Shown here in pieces: positions 54,577 through 61,360 of a DNA stretch of 61,360 bases. The position numbers and the translations under genes were made by a program. Position 1 is the stretch's first letter, and every line of letters starts with the position of its first letter. The stretch is from positions 1-61,360 of the forward strand of contig NZ_QZWD01000021.1 in assembly GCF_003602005.1 (NCBI RefSeq), in the 5' to 3' direction. The notes under the pieces were generated by a model. It made no database searches. It saw only the letters and a program-made list of their open reading frames with translations, and was not told where the DNA came from. The stretch comes from Salinisphaera sp. Q1T1-3 (lineage in GTDB: Bacteria > Pseudomonadota > Gammaproteobacteria > Nevskiales > Salinisphaeraceae).

Positions 54577-55191
54577 TCACGGCCCGCCGCCGACCTCACG
54601 CGTGACTTCGATGGCCACCTCGTTGCGTCGCAGAAACGGCACCGTCCACGGGGGATCGTAGAACCAGGCCACCGGTGCGCCGTCCGGCTGCCAGGCGCTG
54701 CGGCGCAGATGCTGGCGCAGTATATCGATGTGGCGTTCGACCGCCGTCTGGCTCCGATCGCCCGAAAAACGCAACACGGCATAATCGGCGCCCGGGACCT
54801 GATGCAGGCTGATGCGCTCGTCGTCGGGTTTCGGTGCCTCGGCCATGTGTAGCGTGGGCGGCAGGAAAAAGCGGATACGCCAACCGTCTGTCGTTGCCGG
54901 CGCCTGACCGACCGGCGCGGTCATCTCGATTCGTTCATCGGCGTCGTTGTCACCGAAGATATAGCCGGCCAGACGCTTGAAACCCGTATCGCGCGCATCG
55001 GCGGCCGAGGCGTTTGTCACCTGCGTATCCGCGGTCAGACGCGGCCCATAGTGCCGAATGGCAACCGGGCCGACGGTATCCACCACGTCGAAATGCGGTT
55101 GCGGCGTCCCGCCGCGATATCCGAATACCGAGCATCCGGCGACAAGCATGCTGGGCAGCAGACCGAGCAGTGCCAGGAGTCGTTGTCTCAT
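54577..55191 (-). CDS. SOUL-family heme-binding lipoprotein
   Basis: The 204-residue product has a lipoprotein signal (MRQRLLALLGLLPSMLVAGC). The SOUL domain runs from FDVVDTVGPVAIRHYGPRLTADT through GFKRLAGYIFGDNDADERIEMTAPVGQ to WFYDPPWTVPFLRRNEVAIEV, the normal order and length for the family (HEBP-like). Such proteins bind heme or related tetrapyrroles with low affinity. Location in the outer membrane or periplasm follows from the lipobox. An ORF continuation upstream (to 55398) is rejected because it buries the signal. Confidence 0.85.
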   Translation of the reverse strand: MRQRLLALLGLLPSMLVAGCSVFGYRGGTPQPHFDVVDTVGPVAIRHYGPRLTADTQVTNASAADARDTGFKRLAGYIFGDNDADERIEMTAPVGQAPATTDGWRIRFFLPPTLHMAEAPKPDDERISLHQVPGADYAVLRFSGDRSQTAVERHIDILRQHLRRSAWQPDGAPVAWFYDPPWTVPFLRRNEVAIEVTREVGGGP

Positions 55192-55588
55192 GTCGGACCA
55201 TTCGAAGACTGATGCCCCCAGTTTAGGGCGTGTCGGCGTGTTGTGGTCGGCAAAACAGGGCCACGCCGCGTCCCTCGGACGGCACGGGGCGCGGGCCGCG
55301 GATAGGCGCGCTCGTGCACGGGTATCGCGCTTCGAACCCGGCGCGATCTGCGCGTGAATGGCCTCCGGCGCCCAATGCCGATGCGCGTCGAGGCTCAACG
55401 ACCGTCATAAGCGGCACCCGCTAACACCCCGCCACACATTCGTTTACGCAGATTTAACGAATTTTGATGCCTCCGGAACGATAAATTACCGATTTATTAA
55501 TTTGCACATAACAATTACTTTAGCGCTCATCAGTGATCGCGTCGCTCGCCCGGTGGGCGATCCGCGCCCCCCCGGCTTGGAGCGCTTC
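55192..55588. other. intergenic region with AT-rich control segment
   Basis: The first 240 bases are GC-rich with no credible gene. From 55430 to about 55530 the sequence turns AT-rich (e.g. GTTTACGCAGATTTAACGA and ATAAATTACCGATTTATTAA), likely holding the yrbL promoter. The direct repeat GTTTA / ATTTA at 55442 and 55452 recalls the PhoP box, but the spacing is not ideal. Confidence 0.4.
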
Positions 55589-56266
55589 ATGGCCCTACTC
55601 AGCAAGACTGTCCGTTTGTTTCTGCAGCACAGCGTACCGCTGGCGCCAGCTCACCCGATCCTGGTTCTGGACGACGACAGCCGAATCGGACGTGGCTCGA
55701 AACGCGACTGTCATCGCCACCCCACCGACGACGATCTCTGTATCAAGGTCGCCCGTCGGCCGCATCGACCGGATGCCCAACAACCGAGCATCGTGGAATG
55801 GTACTGCGCACAGAGCCTGGACACGCGCCACGTGCCCTACGAACACCGCGCCCGCTGTCACGGCTGGGTCAATACCAATCGCGGGCCGGGTCTGGTCGTC
55901 GAGCGTATCCGTAATGCCAACGGCCAGGCATCGCGCACTCTGGCCGAACAGGCTGGTGATACAGGGCTGTCCGAAGAAGAACTGAAACCGTTGTTCGACA
56001 GCCTTCACACCTGGGTGATCGAGCACGGCGTACCGGTCACCGATCTGAACAGCGGCAACCTGGTCCTGCGCGAGGTCGATGGGCAGCGCCGGCTGGTGCT
56101 CATCGACGGTATTGGCGGCCAGAAGGTCAAGCTCAAGTTCGTGATGTACCGACGCTCGGCCTGGTTCGCGCGACGGCTGAGCCGCAACCGCTGGCCACGG
56201 CTGGCCCGCGTGGCCCACGAAGAGATCGCCGCGGCGCGTCGCCTGCCGCAGCAGGCCAACGCCTGA
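55589..56266 (+). CDS. yrbL: YrbL-like protein kinase-fold protein
   Basis: The 225-residue product starts MALLSKTVRLFLQHSVPLAP. The core reads SRIGRGSKRDCHRHPTDDDLCIKVARR (glycine-rich loop and ATP lysine), then DLNSGNLVLREVDGQRRLVLIDGIGG (the catalytic and metal-binding segments, with DG in place of DFG). This matches E. coli YrbL, a member of the PhoP/BasR regulon. Its substrate is not known. The frame stays open about 77 codons upstream, but that sequence is the AT-rich control region. Confidence 0.8.
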   Translation: MALLSKTVRLFLQHSVPLAPAHPILVLDDDSRIGRGSKRDCHRHPTDDDLCIKVARRPHRPDAQQPSIVEWYCAQSLDTRHVPYEHRARCHGWVNTNRGPGLVVERIRNANGQASRTLAEQAGDTGLSEEELKPLFDSLHTWVIEHGVPVTDLNSGNLVLREVDGQRRLVLIDGIGGQKVKLKFVMYRRSAWFARRLSRNRWPRLARVAHEEIAAARRLPQQANA

Positions 56267-56378
56267 CGCGACGGCGCGCGGCCGGCAACACGATTCCCCA
56301 TACGATCCGGTATCGCGCGCATCCACGGCGCCGTGCACGCCGTGCACAATGGAGCGCTCGTCCAGACAAGGTCAGCTC

Positions 56379-57638
56379 ATGACGCTGTTCCAATTGACCG
56401 GGCTGTTGCTGGCCCTGACCGCCCTGTTCGCCTGGCTCAATCGCCGTCTGATCGGCCTGCCGGCAACCATCGGCGTGATGCTGCTGGCGCTGGTGCTGTC
56501 GTTGATCGCCCAGGCGCTCGTGCCGCTCGGCGTCGACGTCGCAGGCCCGGCAGGCGAGCTCGTGGCGGCCGTCGATTTCAATCACACGTTGCTGGACGGC
56601 ATGCTCGGTGCGCTGTTGTTCGCCGGGGCGATGCAGGTCGATGTTCGCGCGCTGCTGAAAGAGCGGTGGGTGGTCGGCATCCTGGCCACCGTGGGTCTGG
56701 CGATCTCGACGCTGATCGTCGGCACGCTCACCTGGGGCATGTTCTACCTGCTCGATGCCTCGATCTCGCCGATGTACTGCTATGTCTTCGGCGCGATCGT
56801 CTCCCCGACCGACCCGATCGCCGTACTGGCCATCTTGCGGCGGGCGGGCGTGCCCAAGACGCTGGAAACCCAGTTCACCGGCGAATCGCTGTTCAACGAC
56901 GCGGTCGCGATCGTCGCCTTCCTGGCCCTGTCGGAAGCGGCCGACCCCGGCACCGCGACCGGGCTGTCGGCCGGCCACATCCTGACACTGTTCTCCACCG
57001 AAGCGCTCGGCGGAATCGCTTTCGGCATCGCGCTCGGCGGGATCGGCTTCGGGCTGCTCCGCGGCATCGACGATTACAAGACCGAGGTGCTGGTCACGCT
57101 GGCACTGGTGATCGGCGGCTACGCCGCCGCCGATGCGATTCATGTCTCGGGCCCGCTGGCCATCGTCTCCGCCGGCCTGCTGGTCGGCCATCACGGCCGC
57201 GGGCTCGCCATGTCCGATCGCACCCGCGAGCACGTCGATACGTTCTGGGAGCTGATCGACGAAATCCTCAACGCCGTTCTGTTCGTGATCATCGGGCTGG
57301 AGGTGCTGCACATCAGTTTTTCGCAGAACGCGATCATCGTCGGCCTGGCCGCCATCCCGATCCTGCTGGTGGCGCGGTTCGTCGCGGTCGGCCTGCCGAT
57401 CATCGCATTGAAGAGCCGACGAGATTTCGCCCCGCACACGATCAAGATTCTCACCTGGGGCGGTTTGCGCGGCGGGATCTCGGTCGCGCTGGCGCTATCC
57501 CTGCCCGAAGGCCATGCCCGCGATCTGATCGTGAACATGACCTATATCGCGGTGATCTTCTCGATCTGTGTCCAGGGGCTGACCATCGGCCGCGTGGCAC
57601 GTCTGGCCGTGACCGACAGCGACGAAAAGACCGCCTGA
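56379..57638 (+). CDS. CPA1-family Na+/H+ antiporter
   Basis: The 419-residue, about 12-helix antiporter has the CPA1 core: VSPTDPIAVLAILRRAG near 140, FTGESLFNDAVAIVAF with the ion-binding Asn-Asp (ND) near 172, and ILTWGGLRGGISVALALSLP near 360, the conserved Arg. The start MTLFQLTGLLLALTALF was chosen because AAGG lies about 10 bases upstream. It expels Na+ (or K+) in exchange for protons, in keeping with a salty habitat. Possibly ends with the LysR gene, 5 bases away on the other strand. Confidence 0.93.
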   Translation: MTLFQLTGLLLALTALFAWLNRRLIGLPATIGVMLLALVLSLIAQALVPLGVDVAGPAGELVAAVDFNHTLLDGMLGALLFAGAMQVDVRALLKERWVVGILATVGLAISTLIVGTLTWGMFYLLDASISPMYCYVFGAIVSPTDPIAVLAILRRAGVPKTLETQFTGESLFNDAVAIVAFLALSEAADPGTATGLSAGHILTLFSTEALGGIAFGIALGGIGFGLLRGIDDYKTEVLVTLALVIGGYAAADAIHVSGPLAIVSAGLLVGHHGRGLAMSDRTREHVDTFWELIDEILNAVLFVIIGLEVLHISFSQNAIIVGLAAIPILLVARFVAVGLPIIALKSRRDFAPHTIKILTWGGLRGGISVALALSLPEGHARDLIVNMTYIAVIFSICVQGLTIGRVARLAVTDSDEKTA

Positions 57639-57643
57639 ACGGC

Positions 57644-58546
57644 TCAATCCAACGGCTGCGTTCGGCCACCCCTGTCCGTCGACGGGCCGATATCGGCCAT
57701 GATCAACGCCGCCAGCTGTGCCACGGCCGGGCTCGCCGGCCCGGCCGCCGTGGCCAGACACAGTGCGACGTCGGGCAGTGGCGGCAGGCCATGCACGGCA
57801 TGATCCAGAACCATCAGTTCAGGCCGGTCGGCCAGCATGCTCGGCATGGCCACCGTCACGGCCAAGCCGAGCCCGACCGGGGCGGCGATCGGCGCGAACG
57901 CCTGGGCCTCGTAGGCAATACGCCAGTCACGACCGCTCGCCGCCAGTGCCTCGAGCGCTGCGGCCCGGAACGCACAGCCGCCGTCCGGGCCGAGCGCCAA
58001 CGCCAGCGGCGCCTGGCCCGGCCCATGCGTGCCCCGCCCGCCAACCCACAGCAACGGCTCGCGTCGGAGCAGGCGACCCCACGCCCCGTGATTCGGCAGC
58101 GTCAACAGCGCCAGGTCCACGCGTCCCTCGTCGAGACGATCACATAACGCCGTGCTGAGCTCGGAGCAGACCTGCATCTCGACCTGCGGATGACGTTGGG
58201 CAAAACGGGCCCAGATCGTGCCCATCCAGGGGGCAAGATCGGCGGGCAGGCCGAAACGCAGGCTGCCGCCGATCGCCGCCCCGGTCAGACGTTCCTGCAG
58301 CATCCGACTCGAGGCCAGCATGTCGCGCGCATGGGCGAGCGCGATCTCGCCGGCGTACGTCGGACGAACACACGCCCGGGCACGCACGACGAGCGGCAAC
58401 CCAAAGCGCGCCTCGAGACGTTGCAACTGCATGCTGATCGCCGACTGTGAGTAGGCCAATCGGCGGGCGGCCGCGGTCATGCTGCCCTCTTCGACCACCG
58501 CCACCAGGGTCTGCAGCGCTTTCAGATCGACCGGTCGCGTTGTCAT
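57644..58546 (-). CDS. LysR-family transcriptional regulator
   Basis: The 300-residue regulator has an N-terminal winged helix (DLKALQTLVAVVEEGSMTAAARRLAYSQSAISMQLQRLEARFGLPL) and a substrate-binding domain from about residue 90 (GSLRFGLPADLAPWMGTIWARFAQRHPQVEM). It is divergent from the SMR pair with a 100-base gap that holds an inverted repeat, so it most likely controls the transporter. The ligand is unknown. It is convergent with the antiporter. Confidence 0.92.
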   Translation of the reverse strand: MTTRPVDLKALQTLVAVVEEGSMTAAARRLAYSQSAISMQLQRLEARFGLPLVVRARACVRPTYAGEIALAHARDMLASSRMLQERLTGAAIGGSLRFGLPADLAPWMGTIWARFAQRHPQVEMQVCSELSTALCDRLDEGRVDLALLTLPNHGAWGRLLRREPLLWVGGRGTHGPGQAPLALALGPDGGCAFRAAALEALAASGRDWRIAYEAQAFAPIAAPVGLGLAVTVAMPSMLADRPELMVLDHAVHGLPPLPDVALCLATAAGPASPAVAQLAALIMADIGPSTDRGGRTQPLD

Positions 58547-58558
58547 GAGCCATCAATT

Positions 58559-58580
58559 TTCGTGAAGCAAGCAACACGAA
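58559..58580. promoter_or_regulatory. inverted repeat in the LysR/SMR intergenic region
   Basis: TTCGTG-N10-CACGAA, 12 bases upstream of the LysR start and 67 bases upstream of the first SMR subunit. The symmetry and spacing are those of a LysR-type operator. Confidence 0.55.
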
Positions 58581-58646
58581 TCATCGTTTCACAAATAGCC
58601 GACCGCGGGCGAGACTCGACTGAACGACCTGACTCCGGAGCTTGCC

Positions 58647-59000
58647 ATGCCCCGACGCGCGCCGACCACAGCGACACGGGACCGTCGTGTCTGGCCGTGG
58701 CTTCTGCCGGCCGGGCTGACCGAAACCGGCTGGGTGCACGGGCTCACCGCGGCGCGCAGTGCACCGGCCTGGGGACTGACCGGCCTCGCCATTGTCGCCA
58801 GCCTGTACTGCGCTCTTCAGGCAGCCCGTGTTCTGCCGGCAACGACGGTGTACATCGTCTACATGGCCCTGGGCACCCTCGGCACCTGGCTGGTCAGCCT
58901 CGCGGCCGGAACCAACGTACCTGGCGGTCTGGCCACGCTCTGGCTCGCAATTCTCGCGATCGGCGTCGCCGGCCTGCAGCATACGGATACCGGGTCATGA
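58647..59000 (+). CDS. SMR-family transporter subunit 1
   Basis: The 117-residue four-helix transporter subunit has the essential glutamate in LLPAGLTETGWVHGL (near 26). SLYCALQAARVLPATTVYIVYMALGTLGTWLVSL corresponds to helices 2-3 of the small multidrug resistance family. Its first 15 residues (MPRRAPTTATRDRRV) are a basic extension. The usual GTAYAVWxGIG is replaced by TTVYIVYMALG. The stop overlaps the next subunit by four bases, so the two probably form a heterodimer like EbrAB, YkkCD or MdtIJ. The substrate is unknown. Confidence 0.85.
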   Translation: MPRRAPTTATRDRRVWPWLLPAGLTETGWVHGLTAARSAPAWGLTGLAIVASLYCALQAARVLPATTVYIVYMALGTLGTWLVSLAAGTNVPGGLATLWLAILAIGVAGLQHTDTGS

Positions 59001-59317
59001 TCGCCTGGGCGCTTCTATTGCTGGCCGGCATCTTTGAAGTCCTCGGCGCGCACGGCTTCCAGCGATTGGCCCGGCGGCGATACGGTTCGGGGCTCGCGCT
59101 CACCTGCGGCGGTTTCGCCGTTGCACTCGCCTTCTTGCACGGGGCAATGCAACAGATTCCCGCGCCGATCGCTTACGGCGTGTTCACGGCCGTCGGCACT
59201 GTCGGCAGCGTCGTCAGCGGGCGTTGGCTGAACGGTGAACCGCTGCCGCCACGACGGCTGGCCTGGCTGACGCTCGTGATTGGCGCAATGATCGGTCTCA
59301 AGCTCAGCAGCGGCTGA
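58997..59317 (+). CDS. SMR-family transporter subunit 2
   Basis: The 106-residue partner starts MIAWALLLLAGIFEVLGAHG, with the essential Glu at position 14. Four helices end with LAWLTLVIGAMIGLKLSSG, the typical SMR C-terminus. PAPIAYGVFTAVGTVGSVVSGRWLNGEPL matches the helix 3-loop of the family better than subunit 1 does. The ATGA overlap with subunit 1 implies coupled translation and a two-protein pump. Confidence 0.88.
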   Translation: MIAWALLLLAGIFEVLGAHGFQRLARRRYGSGLALTCGGFAVALAFLHGAMQQIPAPIAYGVFTAVGTVGSVVSGRWLNGEPLPPRRLAWLTLVIGAMIGLKLSSG

Positions 59318-59430
59318 GCTGATCGACTAAAAACCGCCGATTGGCGCCCGCCCTGGTGATCTCCCGAGCAGACAATCGCGAGCACGGATGACGATGATGT
59401 GATCCACCCGCCACGATGCATCAATCACAT

Positions 59431-59634
59431 ATGGCATATGATCCCACCCGCATCGCCGCTTATATCGAAGGCGCCGAGTTCCCGGCCACCGGCGGCGAAC
59501 TCGCCGGCGTTGCCGCCGGTAACGACGCACCGGAAGACCTGCTGGCACGTCTGCGCGGTTTCGAGGGCAAGCATTTCGACAACCCGACCGATGTGGTCAC
59601 CGCGTTGACGCAGGGGCGCAGCCAGGGCCTTTGA
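59431..59634 (+). CDS. DUF2795-like small protein
   Basis: The 67-residue product starts MAYDPTRIAAYIEGAEFPATGGELAGVAAGNDAPEDLLARLRGFEG and ends with PTDVVTALTQG. This follows the DUF2795 pattern of an N-terminal helix, FP, and a C-terminal L-x-PG/F-x(5)-DV helix. These small proteins are soluble and of unknown role. An in-frame ATG five codons earlier (59416) is an alternative. The ribosome site is weak. Confidence 0.7.
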   Translation: MAYDPTRIAAYIEGAEFPATGGELAGVAAGNDAPEDLLARLRGFEGKHFDNPTDVVTALTQGRSQGL

Positions 59635-59661
59635 TGTGTCATGCGCGTGCCGCGTTGGAAA

Positions 59662-59722
59662 CCGCAAATCGTGTCCTGCAAGGCGCGCGAACGAAACATG
59701 AACAGGCCCCGGGGATACGCGT
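59662..59722 (-). repeat. GGCCTGTT-headed repeat, inverted third copy
   Basis: Read on the minus strand it begins GGGGCCTGTT and continues CATGTTTCGTTCG, then CGCGCCTTGCAGGACACGATTTGCGG. The first 30 bases align with 14089-14120. The TGTCCTGCAAGGCGCG block occurs in the plus orientation in copy 1 as well, so the element is itself partly palindromic. Confidence 0.6.
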
Positions 59723-59755
59723 AACATCGATGGCAGAAAACCAATCAGAAGAGCC

Positions 59756-60037
59756 ATGAAACGACACGATCCGGAACATCTGGCCTGGATGGCACTGAGT
59801 GCCGGTGCGGCGATCGGCGCCGGCATGCTAGCCCGCAAGAGCACGACGGCCGCGTGGCGCTACGTTCGTGACGAGGAGCCGCCACAGGATTCGGCCGATC
59901 CGCGACAGCACTGGTACGAGATCCTGATATGGGCAGCGCTGAGCGGCGTCTGTGTGGCCGCGGCTCGACTGGCCGGTCGCAGCCTGGCCAGCAGAATCTG
60001 GCGACGACGCCTGGGCCGGACACCGCCCAGCGCCTGA
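59756..60037 (+). CDS. DUF4235-like small membrane protein
   Basis: The 93-residue protein starts MKRHDPEHLAWMALSAGAAIGAGMLARK, a Gly/Ala-rich helix. A linker with DEEPPQDSADPRQHWYE precedes a second helix (LIWAALSGVCVAAARLAGR) and a basic tail. This helix-linker (PPxDPxxxW)-helix layout is DUF4235. Its role is unknown; members are associated with envelope stress. Two weakly supported small genes follow. Confidence 0.75.
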   Translation: MKRHDPEHLAWMALSAGAAIGAGMLARKSTTAAWRYVRDEEPPQDSADPRQHWYEILIWAALSGVCVAAARLAGRSLASRIWRRRLGRTPPSA

Positions 60038-60420
60038 GATCGGCCCGACACGCATCGGCCCGGCTGACCACGTCACGCAGCGGCGGCGACGACCCGATGG
60101 TATGGATGCCATGGATCACGAACGCGGCATCGAGACACAGCGGTTGCCGACCATCCGGTATTGCGCGCGGGCACCCGACGGCGTGCCGCCTACGGTCGGA
60201 TCCGGGTAATCCGGGAAATCCTGTACGACGAAAAGCGACTTCCGCGTTGTGAACGGCCACGACACTCTGGTCGACATAATGACGATTGTGTGCTTCATGA
60301 AGAATGCAGTGTCTGCACGCCTCATCGGTACGGGCGACGCCGTGTGGCCTGCCGACGTGGCGCCTTCGCCGGCCGGCATCCGATCCGCCGATGCCCTTGG
60401 TCGACCGCGGCGAGAACATC
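60038..60420. other. intergenic region without recognisable gene
   Basis: About 380 bases. Short frames on both strands are Arg-rich and lack ribosome sites. I see no terminator hairpin with a T-run. Confidence 0.4.
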
Positions 60421-60666
60421 ATGTCGGTCGCTAGGCGCCTCAACCGGCCTCTGGTTTTCCTCGGTCGATTGACCGGTGTCGGCGCGCTCGTCGCCACTGT
60501 GATGGTCGCTGGCATGTTCAGTTCGACCGCCGATCGCATGGACGAGTCGCATCGTGCCGTCGAGACAGCCCCGGAGCCAGTCGCCTCCCCTGTCGTTGAC
60601 GAGCCGAAATCCGAGCCGGCACCCGCCGAGACGACGGCTCACGCGGGCACCGCGCACGCCGCTTGA
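60421..60666 (+). CDS. hypothetical membrane-anchored Pro/Glu-rich protein
   Basis: The 81-residue frame starts MSVARRLNRPLVFLGRLTGV. One transmembrane helix (about 12-32: LVFLGRLTGVGALVATVMVAGM) precedes a disordered tail rich in Glu, Pro and Ala. The layout is plausible for a small inner-membrane protein with a periplasmic tail, but there is no family match. The frame is open upstream to 60304. Confidence 0.45.
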   Translation: MSVARRLNRPLVFLGRLTGVGALVATVMVAGMFSSTADRMDESHRAVETAPEPVASPVVDEPKSEPAPAETTAHAGTAHAA

Positions 60667-60755
60667 CGCAGGCCACAGTGCGCGACGGCAGGTCTTGCGG
60701 CGCCGTCCGGCCGCCGTCACCGACCCCGTCGGATGTGCCTGAGCTTCGACCGCGC

Positions 60756-61184
60756 TTACCGTGCCGTCTTCGTCAGCTCTGCCCGCGTGAAACGACGCGC
60801 CGGCATGTCCCGGACCTGCATCACCAGATCGCCGGCCTGATCGGTTCGAAAGGAGACCGCATTGTCCTGCCAGCCGCTATCATCGCTGGCCCACTGTGCC
60901 TGGCCGTGCTCGGTGTCGACATGACACTTGATATTCCGGGTCGCACCGCCATCCCGCGCCGGGAAGGAAACCACCACGTTTGATGCGGTGTGGTCGGTTT
61001 GCATCACGCCGACGTCACGCTGCTCCAGCGTGGCCACCATCGCACGACAGATATCGGCCGGGGCATAGGCTGCCAGCGCCCCGGCAGCTGCCGGCTTGGA
61101 TGTCCCCTGGGTCGCCTGCGCCACACTTGTGGTGGATAGGCCAACGAAGGCCGCGGCCACGAGAAAGATCGTTATCCTGTTCAT
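60756..61184 (-). CDS. secreted protein of unknown function
   Basis: The 142-residue product starts MNRITIFLVAAAFVGLSTTS, a signal peptide with cleavage near VAQA. The mature part (about 25-142) contains two cysteines (DICRAMVATL and IKCHVDTEHG) and the strands VVVSFPARDGG and DLVMQVRDM. I do not know the family. It ends in a basic helix (RRFTRAELTKTAR). It is transcribed leftward with no neighbour in the same direction within the window. Confidence 0.65.
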   Translation of the reverse strand: MNRITIFLVAAAFVGLSTTSVAQATQGTSKPAAAGALAAYAPADICRAMVATLEQRDVGVMQTDHTASNVVVSFPARDGGATRNIKCHVDTEHGQAQWASDDSGWQDNAVSFRTDQAGDLVMQVRDMPARRFTRAELTKTAR

Positions 61185-61295
61185 GCTAGCTTCGAAGAAA
61201 TGGGCTGTCCGGAGCATCGCACGGCGCCCTGTGCGGGTCGACTGGTGGCATCACCGATCATGATCGCCGACTGCGCAACGCGCCGATGCCGCCCA

Positions 61296-61330
61296 TGAAA
61301 AACCCGCCGATCGCAGGGCGATACGGCGGG
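61296..61330 (-). terminator. Rho-independent terminator of a gene beyond the right edge
   Basis: On the minus strand CCCGCCG...CGGCGGG (7-bp stem, about 14-base loop) is followed by TTTTT. It should end a leftward gene that lies beyond 61360. Confidence 0.75.
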
Positions 61331-61360
61331 CCAGCGCTTTCGAAAGCCTTTAGCCCCAGG

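Noticed and set aside
56133-57437. 434-codon minus-strand open frame opposite the Na+/H+ antiporter
   Set aside because: Gln/Asp/Arg-rich shadow without hydrophobic segments or motifs; the antiporter on the plus strand is clear.
1-61360. Search for tRNA, rRNA, riboswitch, phage and transposase genes
   Set aside because: No cloverleaf with the GGTTCGA T-loop, no rRNA-like conserved blocks and no DDE or tyrosine recombinase protein were seen by eye. A covariance-model scan would be needed to exclude them fully.

Overview
The window is GC-rich (well over 60%), tightly packed DNA from a gammaproteobacterium. The gene order algZ-algR-hemC-hemD-hemX-hemY matches the heme/alginate-regulator block of Pseudomonas-type and halophilic gammaproteobacteria. 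A ProP-like osmoprotectant importer, a CPA1 Na+/H+ antiporter and many small stress-type membrane proteins suggest a salt-adapted free-living organism. Salinisphaera or a near relative is my inference, not something proven by the sequence. I see no rRNA, tRNA, CRISPR array, phage genes or intact transposase.

Layout. 1-4494: the start of malate synthase G (running off the left edge), a RimK-like ATP-grasp ligase overlapping a GNAT acetyltransferase, an LpxT-like lipid A phosphotransferase and a lipoprotein. 4495-12079: one long minus-strand operon, algZ-algR-hemC-hemD-hemX-hemY-YeeZ-like reductase, with overlapping or near-touching junctions. 12188-21112: argH, a DUF1269 protein, a beta-hydroxyacid dehydrogenase, a giant DUF748 envelope protein, and divergent speA/speE for polyamine synthesis. 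21136-26380: an unknown helical protein, a host-attachment-family protein, DUF1328, a divergent FixJ-type regulator/PAS kinase pair, a membrane protein and an acidic lipoprotein. 26438-31527: two paired copies of structured intergenic repeats bracket a ProP-like transporter, OsmC, a SlyD-like isomerase and a SEL1/SH3 protein.

31605-45017: an orphan OprM-like outer-membrane channel, an M23 peptidase, Pmp3, a luciferase-like monooxygenase, a two-cysteine OhrR, a 51-residue DUF2256 zinc-ribbon protein, an overlapping deacetylase/acetyltransferase pair, a PanE-like reductase, SurE, an enoyl-CoA hydratase, a nitronate monooxygenase and a thiolase. 45018-50920: a TonB-dependent receptor whose signal peptide is out of frame by one base, several short secreted proteins, a HAD phosphatase and a UDG-family protein. 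51042-61360: a cytochrome P450, a standalone STN-domain protein with a MATE exporter, a SOUL heme-binding lipoprotein, a YrbL-like kinase, the Na+/H+ antiporter, a LysR regulator divergent from a two-subunit SMR transporter, DUF2795 and DUF4235 proteins, and two small exported proteins.

The most unusual material is not in the genes. Three families of dispersed intergenic repeats are present: a 183-185 bp multi-hairpin element with terminal inverted repeats (26438 and 31343), a shorter palindromic element beside each of its copies (26637 and 31224), and a GGCCTGTT-headed element (14086, 47876, and inverted at 59662). Other points worth checking are the receptor frameshift, the deacetylase/acetyltransferase overlap, and AT-rich motifs shared by the lpxT-like and yrbL-like promoter regions.
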